In this document: one piece after another, positions 41,810-49,678 of the stretch
Position numbering within the stretch: the stretch's first letter is position 1
Layout: each line of letters starts with the position of its first letter
Assembly (NCBI GenBank): GCA_020633825.1
Contig: JACKCV010000002.1
Coordinates: forward strand, 124,001-188,000
DNA length: 64,000 nt
DNA from: Fibrobacteria bacterium
Lineage (GTDB): Bacteria > Fibrobacterota > Fibrobacteria > UBA5070
Direction: 5' to 3'
Position numbers and translations under genes: made by a program
Notes under the pieces: model-generated
Seen by the model: only the letters and a program-made list of their open reading frames with translations
Database searches by the model: none
Told to the model about the DNA's origin: nothing

Positions 41810-42108
41810 AAGATTCGGATGGCCTGCCGACCACGCGACGCATCGAAGCGGCGGTGGGGCAAGTATCGGAATGGGCTGGAGTCCTCGCCCGGATCCAGCT
41901 TGCGAGTAAAGATGCCTTCTTCCAAGTCATCCGGCGAGGGGGAATGGCGGGTCGCGCATTCTCGGGAAGGCGGGAATCGGAATTGTTCCGGCCATCCCGA
42001 AGGGGGAGGGAATGGGGGGAGGGCGACCGGTTTCTACGTTGGCGGTCCCAACCGGGATCTCCTGTGGAGGTCTTCCGTGGTTCCAACCTCTGTCCGGGAG
42101 CAATCCTC

Positions 42109-42579
42109 ATGGCTCGCAAGTCCGCCCCCTCCAACGAAGCCTCGCTTCGCATCATCGCCGCCGGCATCGTCGTCTCCGAGGGGGATGATGTGCAGCTCTT
42201 CTCCTGGCAGCAGGTGGTCGACCGCCTCGGCCAAGCGGACTCCGACTTGACCTTGCACATCGAATGGGGATCCGATTTCCGCGAGGACGCCTTCGACTGG
42301 GCCGAAGTCCTGACTTTCCAGGACGAGGTGGGAGCCATCCGGCACGAGGTCCAGGAAGGCGGAAAGGCCGTGGGCACCACCGAATGCATCGTCGAATTCG
42401 AAGCCGATCGCATGCGGCTCTACTACGAAGGCGAGGATGGTTCCGAGGCGGGAATCACCACGGTCTATTTCGAGGGGGCCGACGTGTTCAATCCCCTGTC
42501 GGCGGAATTCCTGCCTTTCGGCGCGCGCAAGCCGATCCCCGCGCAGGCGGTGTGGTTCTCCGGGTCGCTCGCTCTCTGA
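42109..42579 (+). CDS. Hypothetical protein
   Basis: 156 residues, no signal peptide or membrane helix. It is rich in Glu and Asp (acidic) with aromatic strands ('TLHIEWGSDFREDAFDWAEVL', 'ITTVYFEGADVFNPLSAEFLPF'). It is probably a small cytoplasmic beta-rich protein. I do not recognise a family. The start at 42109 follows GGGAG; longer upstream frames cross the orphan terminators. It is convergent with the fructosamine kinase gene. Confidence 0.7.
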   Translation: MARKSAPSNEASLRIIAAGIVVSEGDDVQLFSWQQVVDRLGQADSDLTLHIEWGSDFREDAFDWAEVLTFQDEVGAIRHEVQEGGKAVGTTECIVEFEADRMRLYYEGEDGSEAGITTVYFEGADVFNPLSAEFLPFGARKPIPAQAVWFSGSLAL

Positions 42580-42586
42580 GCCCGGC

Positions 42587-43432
42587 CTAGATCCGGTCCA
42601 GCGCGTCCTGGACCGCACCCCTCCATGGATCCCCGAACAGCACGAGGTGGTTCAGGAGGTGGAGGAGATTGTAGAGCGGAATCCGTTCGGTCCAGCGCGG
42701 ATCGAGGTCGTGGGTGCGTGTGGCGGTGCGGAGGAAGCGCGGGGGAATCCCACCGAAGAGCGCGGTCATGGCCAGGTCGGCTTCCTGCCAGCCGTAGTGG
42801 GTGGCGGGATCGATGAGACAAGGGGCGCCCTGTTCATCGCAGAGGATGTTCCCCGACCAGAGGTCTCCGTGGATCAGGACGGCGGGGCTGGAGGGGACGC
42901 GCTCCCGGAGGGAATCGGTCACTTTCTCGACCTTCCGCAAGGTTTCCTTGTCGAGGAGTCCGCGGTCGAAGGCCGCGGCGGCCAGGGGTCTCAATCGTCT
43001 TCCTGCGAAGAAGGCCCATCCATCGTCCGACCAGCGATTGTCCAGTTCGGTGGAGCCCAGCCAGGTGGGACCGTGGAACCCGAAGGCCGGGCCGCGGACC
43101 GAATGCAGGACGGCCAGCTGCTCGGCCAGGCGATCCCAGAACTCCGGGGACGGTTCGGTGCGGTGGATCCATTCCAGGACCAGCAGTCCAGGTTCGCAGT
43201 GGAGCACTTCGGGAATGCGAGGGGCGCCCGGGATGCGCAGAGCGGCCAAGGCGAGGGATTCCGCTTCGCTGGAATCATCCCCGACCGTCGGGGAGGGCTG
43301 TTTCGCCACGGCTTGCTGCCCATCCTGCCAGAGGATGTGGTGCACGCGGGCACCGGCATCGTTGGCGATGGATCTGGTTTCGGGAGTCCCGCTTCGGTAG
43401 TTTCGGAGCCCTTGGACAAGGGATGGGGCCAT
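42587..43432 (-). CDS. Fructosamine-3-kinase family protein
   Basis: 281 residues. Kinase-like fold with 'AVAKQPSP' (ATP Lys), 'EAESLALAAL', the catalytic loop 'LIHGDLWSGNIL' and the metal-binding 'CLIDPATHYGWQEADLAMT', diagnostic of the FN3K/YniA family. These enzymes phosphorylate ketoamines, letting glycated amino groups be repaired. The length is normal. It is cytoplasmic and alone, convergent with the hypothetical gene upstream and divergent from the gene at 43521. Confidence 0.9.
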   Translation of the reverse strand: MAPSLVQGLRNYRSGTPETRSIANDAGARVHHILWQDGQQAVAKQPSPTVGDDSSEAESLALAALRIPGAPRIPEVLHCEPGLLVLEWIHRTEPSPEFWDRLAEQLAVLHSVRGPAFGFHGPTWLGSTELDNRWSDDGWAFFAGRRLRPLAAAAFDRGLLDKETLRKVEKVTDSLRERVPSSPAVLIHGDLWSGNILCDEQGAPCLIDPATHYGWQEADLAMTALFGGIPPRFLRTATRTHDLDPRWTERIPLYNLLHLLNHLVLFGDPWRGAVQDALDRI

Positions 43433-43520
43433 TTTCCAGGTCCTCGCGTGGATCGTAGGTGGGGATGCTGGTCGAGGAACACTATATTTTCAGCGAACAC
43501 CCGCGCAGGAATCCGGAGAC

Positions 43521-44039
43521 ATGAGCGACAAGGACCAGGTCCGGAAGCGGATCAACACATTCATAGACCCCAAGAACTACGAGTCCGACTTGACTTCGGA
43601 CGTTCTCAAGCTGATCAAGAGCGTCTACGACGACTTTCGATTGCAGGGCGTTCCCACGGCCAAGGCCGCGGAGCAGACCCGAATCGAAATCCAGTCCTGG
43701 AAGTACTTGTTCCGGGTGAGGAAGTCGGAGTTTGCCGACCTCCTCCAACAGATCGAGGGGATTTGCTCCAAGACCGATTTTTCTCGGTTGGAAACCCCTC
43801 CTCTCGACCTCGTCGAGGGGGAATCCAACAAGATCAAGGTCTACTACCGAGGGAAGAAGTTCCAACTTCAGGTGCCCAAGGGATACCAGATCCAGCCGGA
43901 GCACCTCGAACGGATGCGCAAGACCGTGGTCGAGCTGTATTTCGACAACATCGACGATTTCGGGGACCGCACCCTCAAGGCGACCATGACGGTCCAGCGT
44001 CTCGAAACCCTGCCGCGATACGACCTCTGGTTCGAGTGA
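43521..44039 (+). CDS. Hypothetical protein
   Basis: 172 residues, cytoplasmic, no named family recognised. The N-terminal half is helical and charged ('RKRINTFIDPKNYESDLTSDVLKLIKSVYDDF'). The C-terminal half looks beta-rich ('NKIKVYYRGKKFQLQVPKGYQIQPEHLERM'). A strong terminator follows after 64 nt, and the gene appears to be a single transcription unit. Confidence 0.75.
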   Translation: MSDKDQVRKRINTFIDPKNYESDLTSDVLKLIKSVYDDFRLQGVPTAKAAEQTRIEIQSWKYLFRVRKSEFADLLQQIEGICSKTDFSRLETPPLDLVEGESNKIKVYYRGKKFQLQVPKGYQIQPEHLERMRKTVVELYFDNIDDFGDRTLKATMTVQRLETLPRYDLWFE

Positions 44040-44103
44040 GGGAGAGCCTTCCGAATCCCTGACCGCGGGTCCAGGTTCGGAATCGGTGCCGGAAATGACA
44101 AGA

Positions 44104-44136
44104 CCCCGCAGGTGCTCGACACCGCGGGGCCTTTTT
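44104..44136 (+). terminator. Intrinsic terminator
   Basis: CCCCGC-A-GGTG pairs with CACC-GCGGGG (one bulged A) over a 5-nt loop, then CC and five T. It terminates the gene at 43521. Confidence 0.85.
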
Positions 44137-44225
44137 GCATCGGAATGCGATCCGGATTCCCGACGCCCATCCCCGTGGAGGTCGACACCTTGGGTGGCGA
44201 TTCCTCCCGGATGACGGCAGGCGGG

Positions 44226-44789
44226 TTACTTCTGCTGGATTCCTTCGAACACGATGTCGACGACGATTTCCGGGCCGACGACTCCGTCGGGGATCGACGC
44301 GCCGATTCCGAAGTCCTTGCGCTGGATCTTCAGGGTGCCCTCGAGGCCCAGGCGGGTGTTCTTCCAAGGATCCTCGATCGGCCCGCTGACGGTGAAGGGG
44401 ATGGACACCGTGCGCTTCACCCCGTGCATGGTCAGGTCGCCGGTCATGGTTCCCTTCCCGTTCTTTCCAACCACCTTCGTGGAGACGAATTCGATCTGGG
44501 GAAACTTCGCCGCGTCGAAGAAATCTTCCGCACGAAGGTGCTCGTCGCGCTTGCTGTTGCGGGTGTTGATCGAGGCGACCTGGATGGTTGCCTTGGCCTC
44601 CAGGGAGGAAAGATTCTTGGGATCCCCGGAGAGGGTGATCTGCATGGAGTCGAAATTGCCGCGCGTGTTCGAGACCAGGAGGTGCCTGGCCGAAAAATCG
44701 ACGCTGGAATGCGACGCGTCGAAATTCCAGGTCTGGGCGGTGGTGGCGGTTGCCAGGAACAGGCCGATGGACAGGATCAAGGATTTCAT
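44226..44789 (-). CDS. YceI-family periplasmic protein
   Basis: 187 residues. Signal peptide MKSLILSIGLFLATATTAQ, then the YceI lipocalin-like barrel: 'WNFDASHSSVDFSARHLLVSNTRGNFD', 'ATIQVASINTRNSKRDEHLRAEDFFDAAKFPQIEF', 'GDLTMHGVKRTVSIPF'. The family binds isoprenoid chains or amides in the periplasm. The start at 44789 was chosen for the signal peptide over a longer frame. A bidirectional terminator lies just upstream, so it has its own promoter. Confidence 0.92.
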   Translation of the reverse strand: MKSLILSIGLFLATATTAQTWNFDASHSSVDFSARHLLVSNTRGNFDSMQITLSGDPKNLSSLEAKATIQVASINTRNSKRDEHLRAEDFFDAAKFPQIEFVSTKVVGKNGKGTMTGDLTMHGVKRTVSIPFTVSGPIEDPWKNTRLGLEGTLKIQRKDFGIGASIPDGVVGPEIVVDIVFEGIQQK

Positions 44790-44858
44790 GGGATGCCCTT
44801 TGGTGCGATTGAGAAGCATACGCAATAGCGTGAGATGTAAGCTACGCTCCCTTGGGGC

Positions 44859-44889
44859 AAAAAACCATGTCTATACATGGATTTTTTTT
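44859..44889. terminator. Bidirectional terminator between lipoprotein operon and yceI
   Basis: Six A, CCATGT, a 4-nt loop, ACATGG, A, eight T. The symmetrical structure can terminate from both sides. It should end the TIGR02147/lipoprotein transcript arriving from the right. Confidence 0.8.
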
Positions 44890-45083
44890 CAAGCGGCCAC
44901 GGGTGATCCAAATTCCCGCCACCGGCAAGGTTTTCCCCGGAAAGGGGGGGGGGTAGGAATGCGGTCGGGTTTTGGAGTTGCGAAACCGACGGGGGATCCG
45001 CAGTCGGGCGGACCAGTTGAAGATGGAGTTTTCCCAGGCCCTGACGGGGGGCTTGCGACCCCGAGGCGGAGCGGAGCCAGCCT

Positions 45084-46370
45084 CTAGGGGGAGCTGCGCA
45101 CCTTCCCGCGATTGTCGAAGACGACATGCCCGGATCCGTCGGAGCTTTTCCAGGTTCCCTGCGAGGTTCCGCCGGTCATCCTGCCTTGGAAACGGAGGGT
45201 GTCGCCGGAAGCGCGGATCACACGCAGTTCGATGGTTCCGTCGGTGAAGGGGGCGTCCGGTTCCAGCGGATGGTCCGGCTGGGCGTCGAGGAATACTTGA
45301 CGTCCATCGGCCCCATGCAGCCGATGGCTGGTCAATCTCACCAGCCGGTCCCCTTGGCGATCCACGGGATCGAGGCTCGTTCGGACGAGCACGGTTTCCA
45401 GGAGGGTGTCGCGGGACAGGACGCGCACCTTCCGGAAGATCGCGGTATCCCCCGGGAAGAATGTGGAATCCTGTCGCGACCCGAACACCGCCTGTTCCAC
45501 CCATGCGTCGCCGTCCCTTTCCAAGCGGGAGCGGAAACGTCGCGGATAGTTCCGCGATTCCTCGCGGAAAGCCTGGATCACACTGGATTCGGTCCGGATG
45601 CCGCCGGTTCCCAGAACCTGCCTCCGGTCCAGGGTGACCAATCCGGAGTCGGTCGGATGGGTGTAGATCGGGCCGGATGTGTCGGGCCAGGGGAGGACGG
45701 ACCACCGGTCGAGGGTGTCGCCGTTTTCCCGAACGACCATGCGACTTCCGCTCCACAGCCCGTTGTCCGCTCCTGCCGCGTAGGACGAGTCGGGCCCGCC
45801 GTCGATGACGAGGTTGGTGGTGGTGACCAATCCTCCGAGGCGTTCCTTCCGGAGGATCCGGATCGGCAATCGGCTGCCGAGCAACGGGAATCCGGTCAGG
45901 GTGGTATCCGCCGGACGGTAGGTTTCGCGGACGCCCACGAGCCCCAAGGGGCCGGTGGAATCCTTGACCAGGATCCGGACGAGGGAGTCGGCCGGGCGGA
46001 TCACGAGGGAGTCGTATTTCCTCCCTCCTTCTTCGGGGCATTCCACGGAGAAGATCACCGCCCAATCCCCGGAAAGGGTGGTGGTGGATTCCGGACGGCA
46101 CTCCAGGAGCACCCGGCGAGCGGCTGCGGGTGCGGCCGACGCGATGTCCGAGTTGGTCCCCGAAATGGTGCCGGGAGAGGCGTTTTCCAGGGCGTTCCAG
46201 GATCGACTCGAATCGAGGCTTTCCACCAGGGCCGCTCCGAGGGCCTCCAGGCTGTTGGGGAAATCCTCGCCGCCGGCCGTGCGTTCCCCGGAGGAGCTTC
46301 CGCAGGAGGCGAGCCAAGGTGCGAGGGAGAGGCCGAGGGCCAGGAGCAGGATTCTGGGGGTTGCCTTCAT
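45084..46370 (-). CDS. Lipoprotein paired with TIGR02147-type regulator
   Basis: 428 residues. Lipoprotein signal ends L-A-S-C (Cys23). The mature protein is beta-rich with many Asp, Ser, Thr and Arg and repeated 'DTL'-type strands, and no named domain. Its start overlaps the regulator stop by 4 nt (ATGA), so the two proteins are made together. Genes like this, lipoprotein plus TIGR02147 protein, look like a signal/regulator pair. Its function is unknown. Confidence 0.85.
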   Translation of the reverse strand: MKATPRILLLALGLSLAPWLASCGSSSGERTAGGEDFPNSLEALGAALVESLDSSRSWNALENASPGTISGTNSDIASAAPAAARRVLLECRPESTTTLSGDWAVIFSVECPEEGGRKYDSLVIRPADSLVRILVKDSTGPLGLVGVRETYRPADTTLTGFPLLGSRLPIRILRKERLGGLVTTTNLVIDGGPDSSYAAGADNGLWSGSRMVVRENGDTLDRWSVLPWPDTSGPIYTHPTDSGLVTLDRRQVLGTGGIRTESSVIQAFREESRNYPRRFRSRLERDGDAWVEQAVFGSRQDSTFFPGDTAIFRKVRVLSRDTLLETVLVRTSLDPVDRQGDRLVRLTSHRLHGADGRQVFLDAQPDHPLEPDAPFTDGTIELRVIRASGDTLRFQGRMTGGTSQGTWKSSDGSGHVVFDNRGKVRSSP

Positions 46371-47206
46371 GCTTTCCTCCCGGGATCGTTGGAGCGCGAC
46401 CGGGGGAAGAACTGCAGGGAGAGCTGCATCACGCGGTCGGGGGATCGGTCCTCCTTGAGCAGACGGAAGACCTCTTCCCGGAAACTGTCGATCTTGTCGC
46501 GGATCTGGCGCTGGGTGGACTCGGAGACCGTGAGAAGGATGGAGGAGATGTGCCTCTGGTCCGGGCGGAACCTGCCGATCGCTTCCCCGGCATGGTCGAT
46601 CCAGGTCCGGTTCAGGTTCCTGACGAGTTCCCCGAGGTGGGGGGGCGGTTCGACGAAGGTGTCCACGACTTCCCGGCCCCTGTGGGGATCGTCGCGGACG
46701 AGGCCCCATTGGACGAGGTCCTGGATCATCTTCGACACCTGGTGGGGAGGCAGCGGCGGATCGAGGAACGCGCCGACCTCGGCCGGTTCGCTGCGCGAGG
46801 GGAGGCATTGGAGGGCCGCTCGCAACAAGGGGTAGCGATAGTCCTGGTAGTACCTGGAGTGGGCGGGATTCATGCGGGTGAACGTGGAACGGTTCCTGCG
46901 GGTCAGAATTTGTCTGTAGCAGTCCTCGCGCTCCGACAGGGATCGGGTCTGGCCGAACCGGACCAGGAGACGGAAGTATTCCGCCTCCTTGGGACGCAGC
47001 CCGAATCCGGCGATCATCTTCTCCATGGCGACCTGGGAAAGCTTGCGCCTCCCCTTGATCACGTCCCCGAGGAACCCGGGGTTGGTGAGTCCGGCATCGC
47101 GCGCGAAGGCCCTGGTGCTGTACCTGCGGTTCCTCGAGAGCTTCTCCTCCCACAGGTGCGCCAGAAGCTTGCGGAAGTCGTCATGTTCGTAGATGTCCAG
47201 CGCCAT
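46367..47206 (-). CDS. TIGR02147 family protein (Fibrobacter-type regulator)
   Basis: 279 residues. The pattern 'IYEHDDFRKLLAHLWEEK', 'YSTRAFARDAGLTNPGFLGDVIKGRRKLS', 'GLRPKEAEYFRLLVRFGQT' and 'QDLVQWGLVRDD' matches TIGR02147, a family first defined in Fibrobacter succinogenes. The N-terminal part (10-70) is a helix-turn-helix of phage-repressor style, and the C-terminal two thirds (DUF4423-like) is helical. It probably regulates transcription of its lipoprotein partner or surface genes. This family is one of the best taxonomic clues in the window. Confidence 0.88.
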   Translation of the reverse strand: MALDIYEHDDFRKLLAHLWEEKLSRNRRYSTRAFARDAGLTNPGFLGDVIKGRRKLSQVAMEKMIAGFGLRPKEAEYFRLLVRFGQTRSLSEREDCYRQILTRRNRSTFTRMNPAHSRYYQDYRYPLLRAALQCLPSRSEPAEVGAFLDPPLPPHQVSKMIQDLVQWGLVRDDPHRGREVVDTFVEPPPHLGELVRNLNRTWIDHAGEAIGRFRPDQRHISSILLTVSESTQRQIRDKIDSFREEVFRLLKEDRSPDRVMQLSLQFFPRSRSNDPGRKA

Positions 47207-47490
47207 GTCGACCTCCTTTCGTTCCTGCGGGGTCTCCTGGAGGAGCCCTTCCCAAGGGAATCTACATCGGAAAGACTGAAAGTGGGGAAAAGTGATTACA
47301 TAAATCGCGAATGAATGCGTGGTATTTGCGTGAAATCAGGTGTGGTGTTGTGCAGGTGAAATCAGTAGTTACAATATCTGGTTACATGTCTGCGGGATCT
47401 CATCCCGTGGGAATTCGGTGGGGTCCCCCATTGCCTGGAGCCGGAACCCGCTCGACGGGGGCGGAGCCGGAAGGGGAGCGGAGACTCCTG
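47207..47490. other. AT-rich upstream region of TIGR02147 gene
   Basis: The first 190 nt are clearly AT-richer than the surroundings and should hold the promoter of the TIGR02147-lipoprotein pair. I could not fix a single -35/-10 pair. No ORF or RNA gene is visible here. Confidence 0.4.
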
Positions 47491-47529
47491 AAACGCAAAA
47501 CGGAACGCCCGTGGTCAGCCGAGCGCTCC
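47491..47529 (-). terminator. Intrinsic terminator after barrel-like protein gene
   Basis: On the minus strand GGAGCGCTCG pairs with CGGGCGTTCC (two G-U pairs), followed by GTTTTGCGTTTC. It lies 30 nt after the stop at 47559. Confidence 0.7.
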
Positions 47530-47558
47530 GTTGCGGTCCACGACGAGGCGAACTTTCC

Positions 47559-48221
47559 CTAGTTGGAATCGATCACCCAGTTGATCGAGGCTCCCCAGAG
47601 GAAACTGGAGGCCTTCTGGGGGTCGCTGACCGACAGCAGACCATCCGATCCATCCGAAGGCGTGCCGATGCGGATGTTGCCCGCCAAGCCGAGGGAGCGG
47701 GTGAGGGGTTGGCTGACCCGGACATCGAAACGATCGGAGTACCCGAAACTCACAGGGGACCATGACGCGGAAACCACGGTCTGCCGGGGGAGGATCTTGA
47801 TTCCGATCAGGCTCCCGAGGCCCACCTTCATGTCGAAGGCGGTCTCCCCATCCGAGTTGGAATTGGAAAGGACCTTCCCGGAATCCATGGCCACGAACAC
47901 GTCGTATCCGAAGGACAGCCCGAGGCCGGCGACGAGTCGCTCGCTGACAAAGAGGGTCCAGGGGGTGGCGACGTCGGCGTACAGGAAGATGTTGGAGTCC
48001 CACCAGCCGAATCCCAGGTTTCCGTCGAGGCCGGCGAAGTTCCCGATCAGGGTCTGCTTGCCTTCATCGTAGACGCTCATGGTGAAATCGAGACTCGGGG
48101 CGGTGGAATTCCCCCAGTCGGCGTACTTGATCCCGAGTTCCTTGAGGGCGATGGGCCCCGATTGGGCGAAGCCGGAGGTGGAGGCGAGGAGGAGCAGGGT
48201 GGAAAGGATGCGGGTGTTCAC
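47559..48221 (-). CDS. Outer-membrane beta-barrel-like protein
   Basis: 220 residues with a signal peptide (about 19 residues, ending G-F-A-Q). The mature part has alternating strands with Gly, Trp and Phe ('GFGWWDSNIFLYADVATPWTLFV', 'LSFGYDVFVAM') and ends Trp-Val-Ile-Asp-Ser-Asn. This is consistent with an 8-10 strand barrel, but it is not matched to a named family. The start is GTG 48221, overlapping the preceding gene's stop (GTGA), so it is coupled to the frameshifted gene. Confidence 0.7.
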   Translation of the reverse strand: MNTRILSTLLLLASTSGFAQSGPIALKELGIKYADWGNSTAPSLDFTMSVYDEGKQTLIGNFAGLDGNLGFGWWDSNIFLYADVATPWTLFVSERLVAGLGLSFGYDVFVAMDSGKVLSNSNSDGETAFDMKVGLGSLIGIKILPRQTVVSASWSPVSFGYSDRFDVRVSQPLTRSLGLAGNIRIGTPSDGSDGLLSVSDPQKASSFLWGASINWVIDSN

Positions 48222-49115
48222 AGGCGCGCTCCCACGGTGAAGAAGGTCTGGGTCCCGGCATAGTCGTCGTACTTGTCATCGAAGGTGGACGTGAATCCGA
48301 AGCCGCCTCGGAGGAAAGCGCGATTGCCGAGATTCAGGGTGGGTTGCACCTCGAGATTCCAACCGGCGAATCCGATGGTGGCCGAGGTTTCCACGAATGC
48401 GAGGGCATGGATCGGCGCCATCAGCCCCAGTCCGAATCCCAGCAGCGTGGGATATCCCAGATTCGTGTTGATGTTCACGAGCCAGGGGCTTTCGTCGTCT
48501 CCGTAGTCGAGGTTGATGCCGAGGTCGAACCGGACCCGATCCTCCGTCGCATCGACGTTGAGGGTCCAGGGATCTCCTGCGTCCGCCGCCTGGTAGGTGA
48601 CCGTGCGCCCGGTGCGGTTGGCCTCCTGCTGGGCGGCTGCTCCCTGCGCACCTCCGGCGATCACGGCGGCCAGGTATCCCGAACCTTCGCGATAGTGGAA
48701 ACCGAAGTTGGATTCCGAGCCCAGCACGCGGACGTAGCCGATCTCGCAGAAGGTCCGCCCGTAGATCTTCGTCCCGGTCGGGCGTTGCATGATCTTGTAG
48801 AAGACGGGGGTGGAGGGCTCCTTCTTGGGTTCGGCCTTGGCGACCACGGGGGGGAGGTGGAGGGGGCGGCTCGTCCACCGCAGCGGGGGCAAGGGGCGCC
48901 TGGTCCGGCTCCGGTGTCTCCGCGGGATCGCTCTCTGTGGTCGCAGGTGGAGAAGCTGCCTCCGCTTCCGGGGTGGGCGCCTCCTCGGTCACCCCGGTCG
49001 GGGAATCCGCGGCGGAGGCGGTTTCCGGGGACGGCGGCTCCGCGATTTCCTGGGCCATGGGGGAGGCGGCTCCGATCAAGCCGCTGGCAAGACAAAGAGT
49101 GAGTGTTTTTCTCAT
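48218..49115 (-). pseudogene. Surface or outer-membrane protein gene with frameshift at a G7 run
   Basis: The N-terminal frame (from ATG 49115) gives a signal peptide (LCLASGLIGAASPMAQ) and a Pro/Glu/Ala-rich linker that runs into a poly-Pro stretch. At the seven-base G run (48848-48854; C on the coding strand) the frame must drop one base to continue as 'VVAKAEPKKEPSTPVFYKIM', which leads into a barrel-like C-terminal domain ('DDESPWLVNINTNLGYPTLLGFGLGL'). The span of 898 nt is one base more than a multiple of three. With one G fewer the protein would be about 298 residues. Reading error, mutation and phase variation are all possible. Confidence 0.75.
48848..48854. repeat. G7 homopolymer at frame break
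   Basis: Seven G on the plus strand (C on the coding strand). Deleting one base joins the two halves of the protein at 48218-49115. Confidence 0.7.
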
Positions 49116-49121
49116 TCCCAA

Positions 49122-49150
49122 ATAATTGACCACAAAAACATCGTTGTCAA
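49122..49150 (-). promoter_or_regulatory. Candidate sigma-70 promoter giving near-leaderless mRNA
   Basis: On the minus strand, a perfect TTGACA (49150-49145), 17-bp spacer, then AATTAT (49127-49122), a 4/6 match to TATAAT. Transcription would begin about at the ATG (49115), and no Shine-Dalgarno sits upstream. Confidence 0.4.
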
Positions 49151-49153
49151 TCA

Positions 49154-49182
49154 GAAAACTGGAAACCGAAGTTCAAGTTTCC
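49154..49182 (-). terminator. Possible terminator after ridA
   Basis: On the minus strand GGAAAC pairs with GTTTCC over a 10-nt loop and is followed by AGTTTTC. It is a short stem, weaker than others in the window. Confidence 0.4.
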
Positions 49183-49240
49183 GTCCTCAAGCCTTTGAGC
49201 AAGGTGGATTCAGGAAACTCAAAGATTGACCCCGGTTTCC

Positions 49241-49627
49241 TCAGGCCGGAAAAGCTGCGATGGCATCGATCTCGATGCGGCTCCCGCGTGGGAGCGCGGA
49301 CACCTGGATCGTGGAACGCGCGGGTGCCGGAGAATTCGAAAAGTGTCGCGCGTAGACTTCGTTCACCGCGGCGAATTCCGCCAGATCCACCAGGTAGATG
49401 GTGGTTCGGACCACGTGGCCGAGGTCGAGGCCGGCTTCGGCCAGGACCGCGCGAAGATTGGCCAGGACCCTTTCCGCCTGCTCGGCGGCGGAGGTGCCCA
49501 CGATCTCTCCGGTTCCTGGATCGAGGGGAATCTGGCCACTGAGGAAGAGCCAGTCTCCCGCTCGAACCGCTTGGCTGTAGGGGCCGATGGGAGCAGGTGC
49601 CTGCGGGGAAAGAACGGCTTCAAACAT
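49241..49627 (-). CDS. ridA: RidA family reactive-imine deaminase
   Basis: 128 residues, the normal RidA length. It hydrolyses reactive enamine/imine intermediates left by PLP enzymes to ketoacids and ammonia. Signatures are 'PQAPAPIGPYSQAVRAGDWLFLSGQIPLDPGTGEIV', 'QAERVLANLRAVLAEAG', 'VVRTTIYLVDLAEFAAVNEVYARHF' and the active-site Arg in 'PARSTIQVSALPRGSRIEIDAIA'. It is divergent from pyruvate kinase. Confidence 0.96.
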   Translation of the reverse strand: MFEAVLSPQAPAPIGPYSQAVRAGDWLFLSGQIPLDPGTGEIVGTSAAEQAERVLANLRAVLAEAGLDLGHVVRTTIYLVDLAEFAAVNEVYARHFSNSPAPARSTIQVSALPRGSRIEIDAIAAFPA

Positions 49628-49678
49628 TTTGGACCTCCTGATCGTGAATTTTCCAGACTGAAAGTTATCCTTGTGGAT

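Larger units (their letters stand above)
41270..42108. other. 839-nt intergenic region with two minus-strand terminators, candidate small RNA
   Basis: No ORF here looks real: the long ones run through terminators, lack ribosome-binding sites and match no family. It holds two minus-strand intrinsic terminators (41479-41510 and 41779-41809) with no gene before them, and between them a foldable segment (41592-41636). That segment has CCTAC/GTAGG closing a junction of two hairpins, AGAGG/CCTCT and GGAG/CTCC. This suggests one or two small RNAs on the minus strand. Confidence 0.5.

Noticed and set aside
41320..41925. A 201-residue minus-strand frame in the orphan-terminator region
   Set aside because: It runs straight through a perfect intrinsic terminator, begins at TTG without a ribosome-binding site and resembles no protein family.
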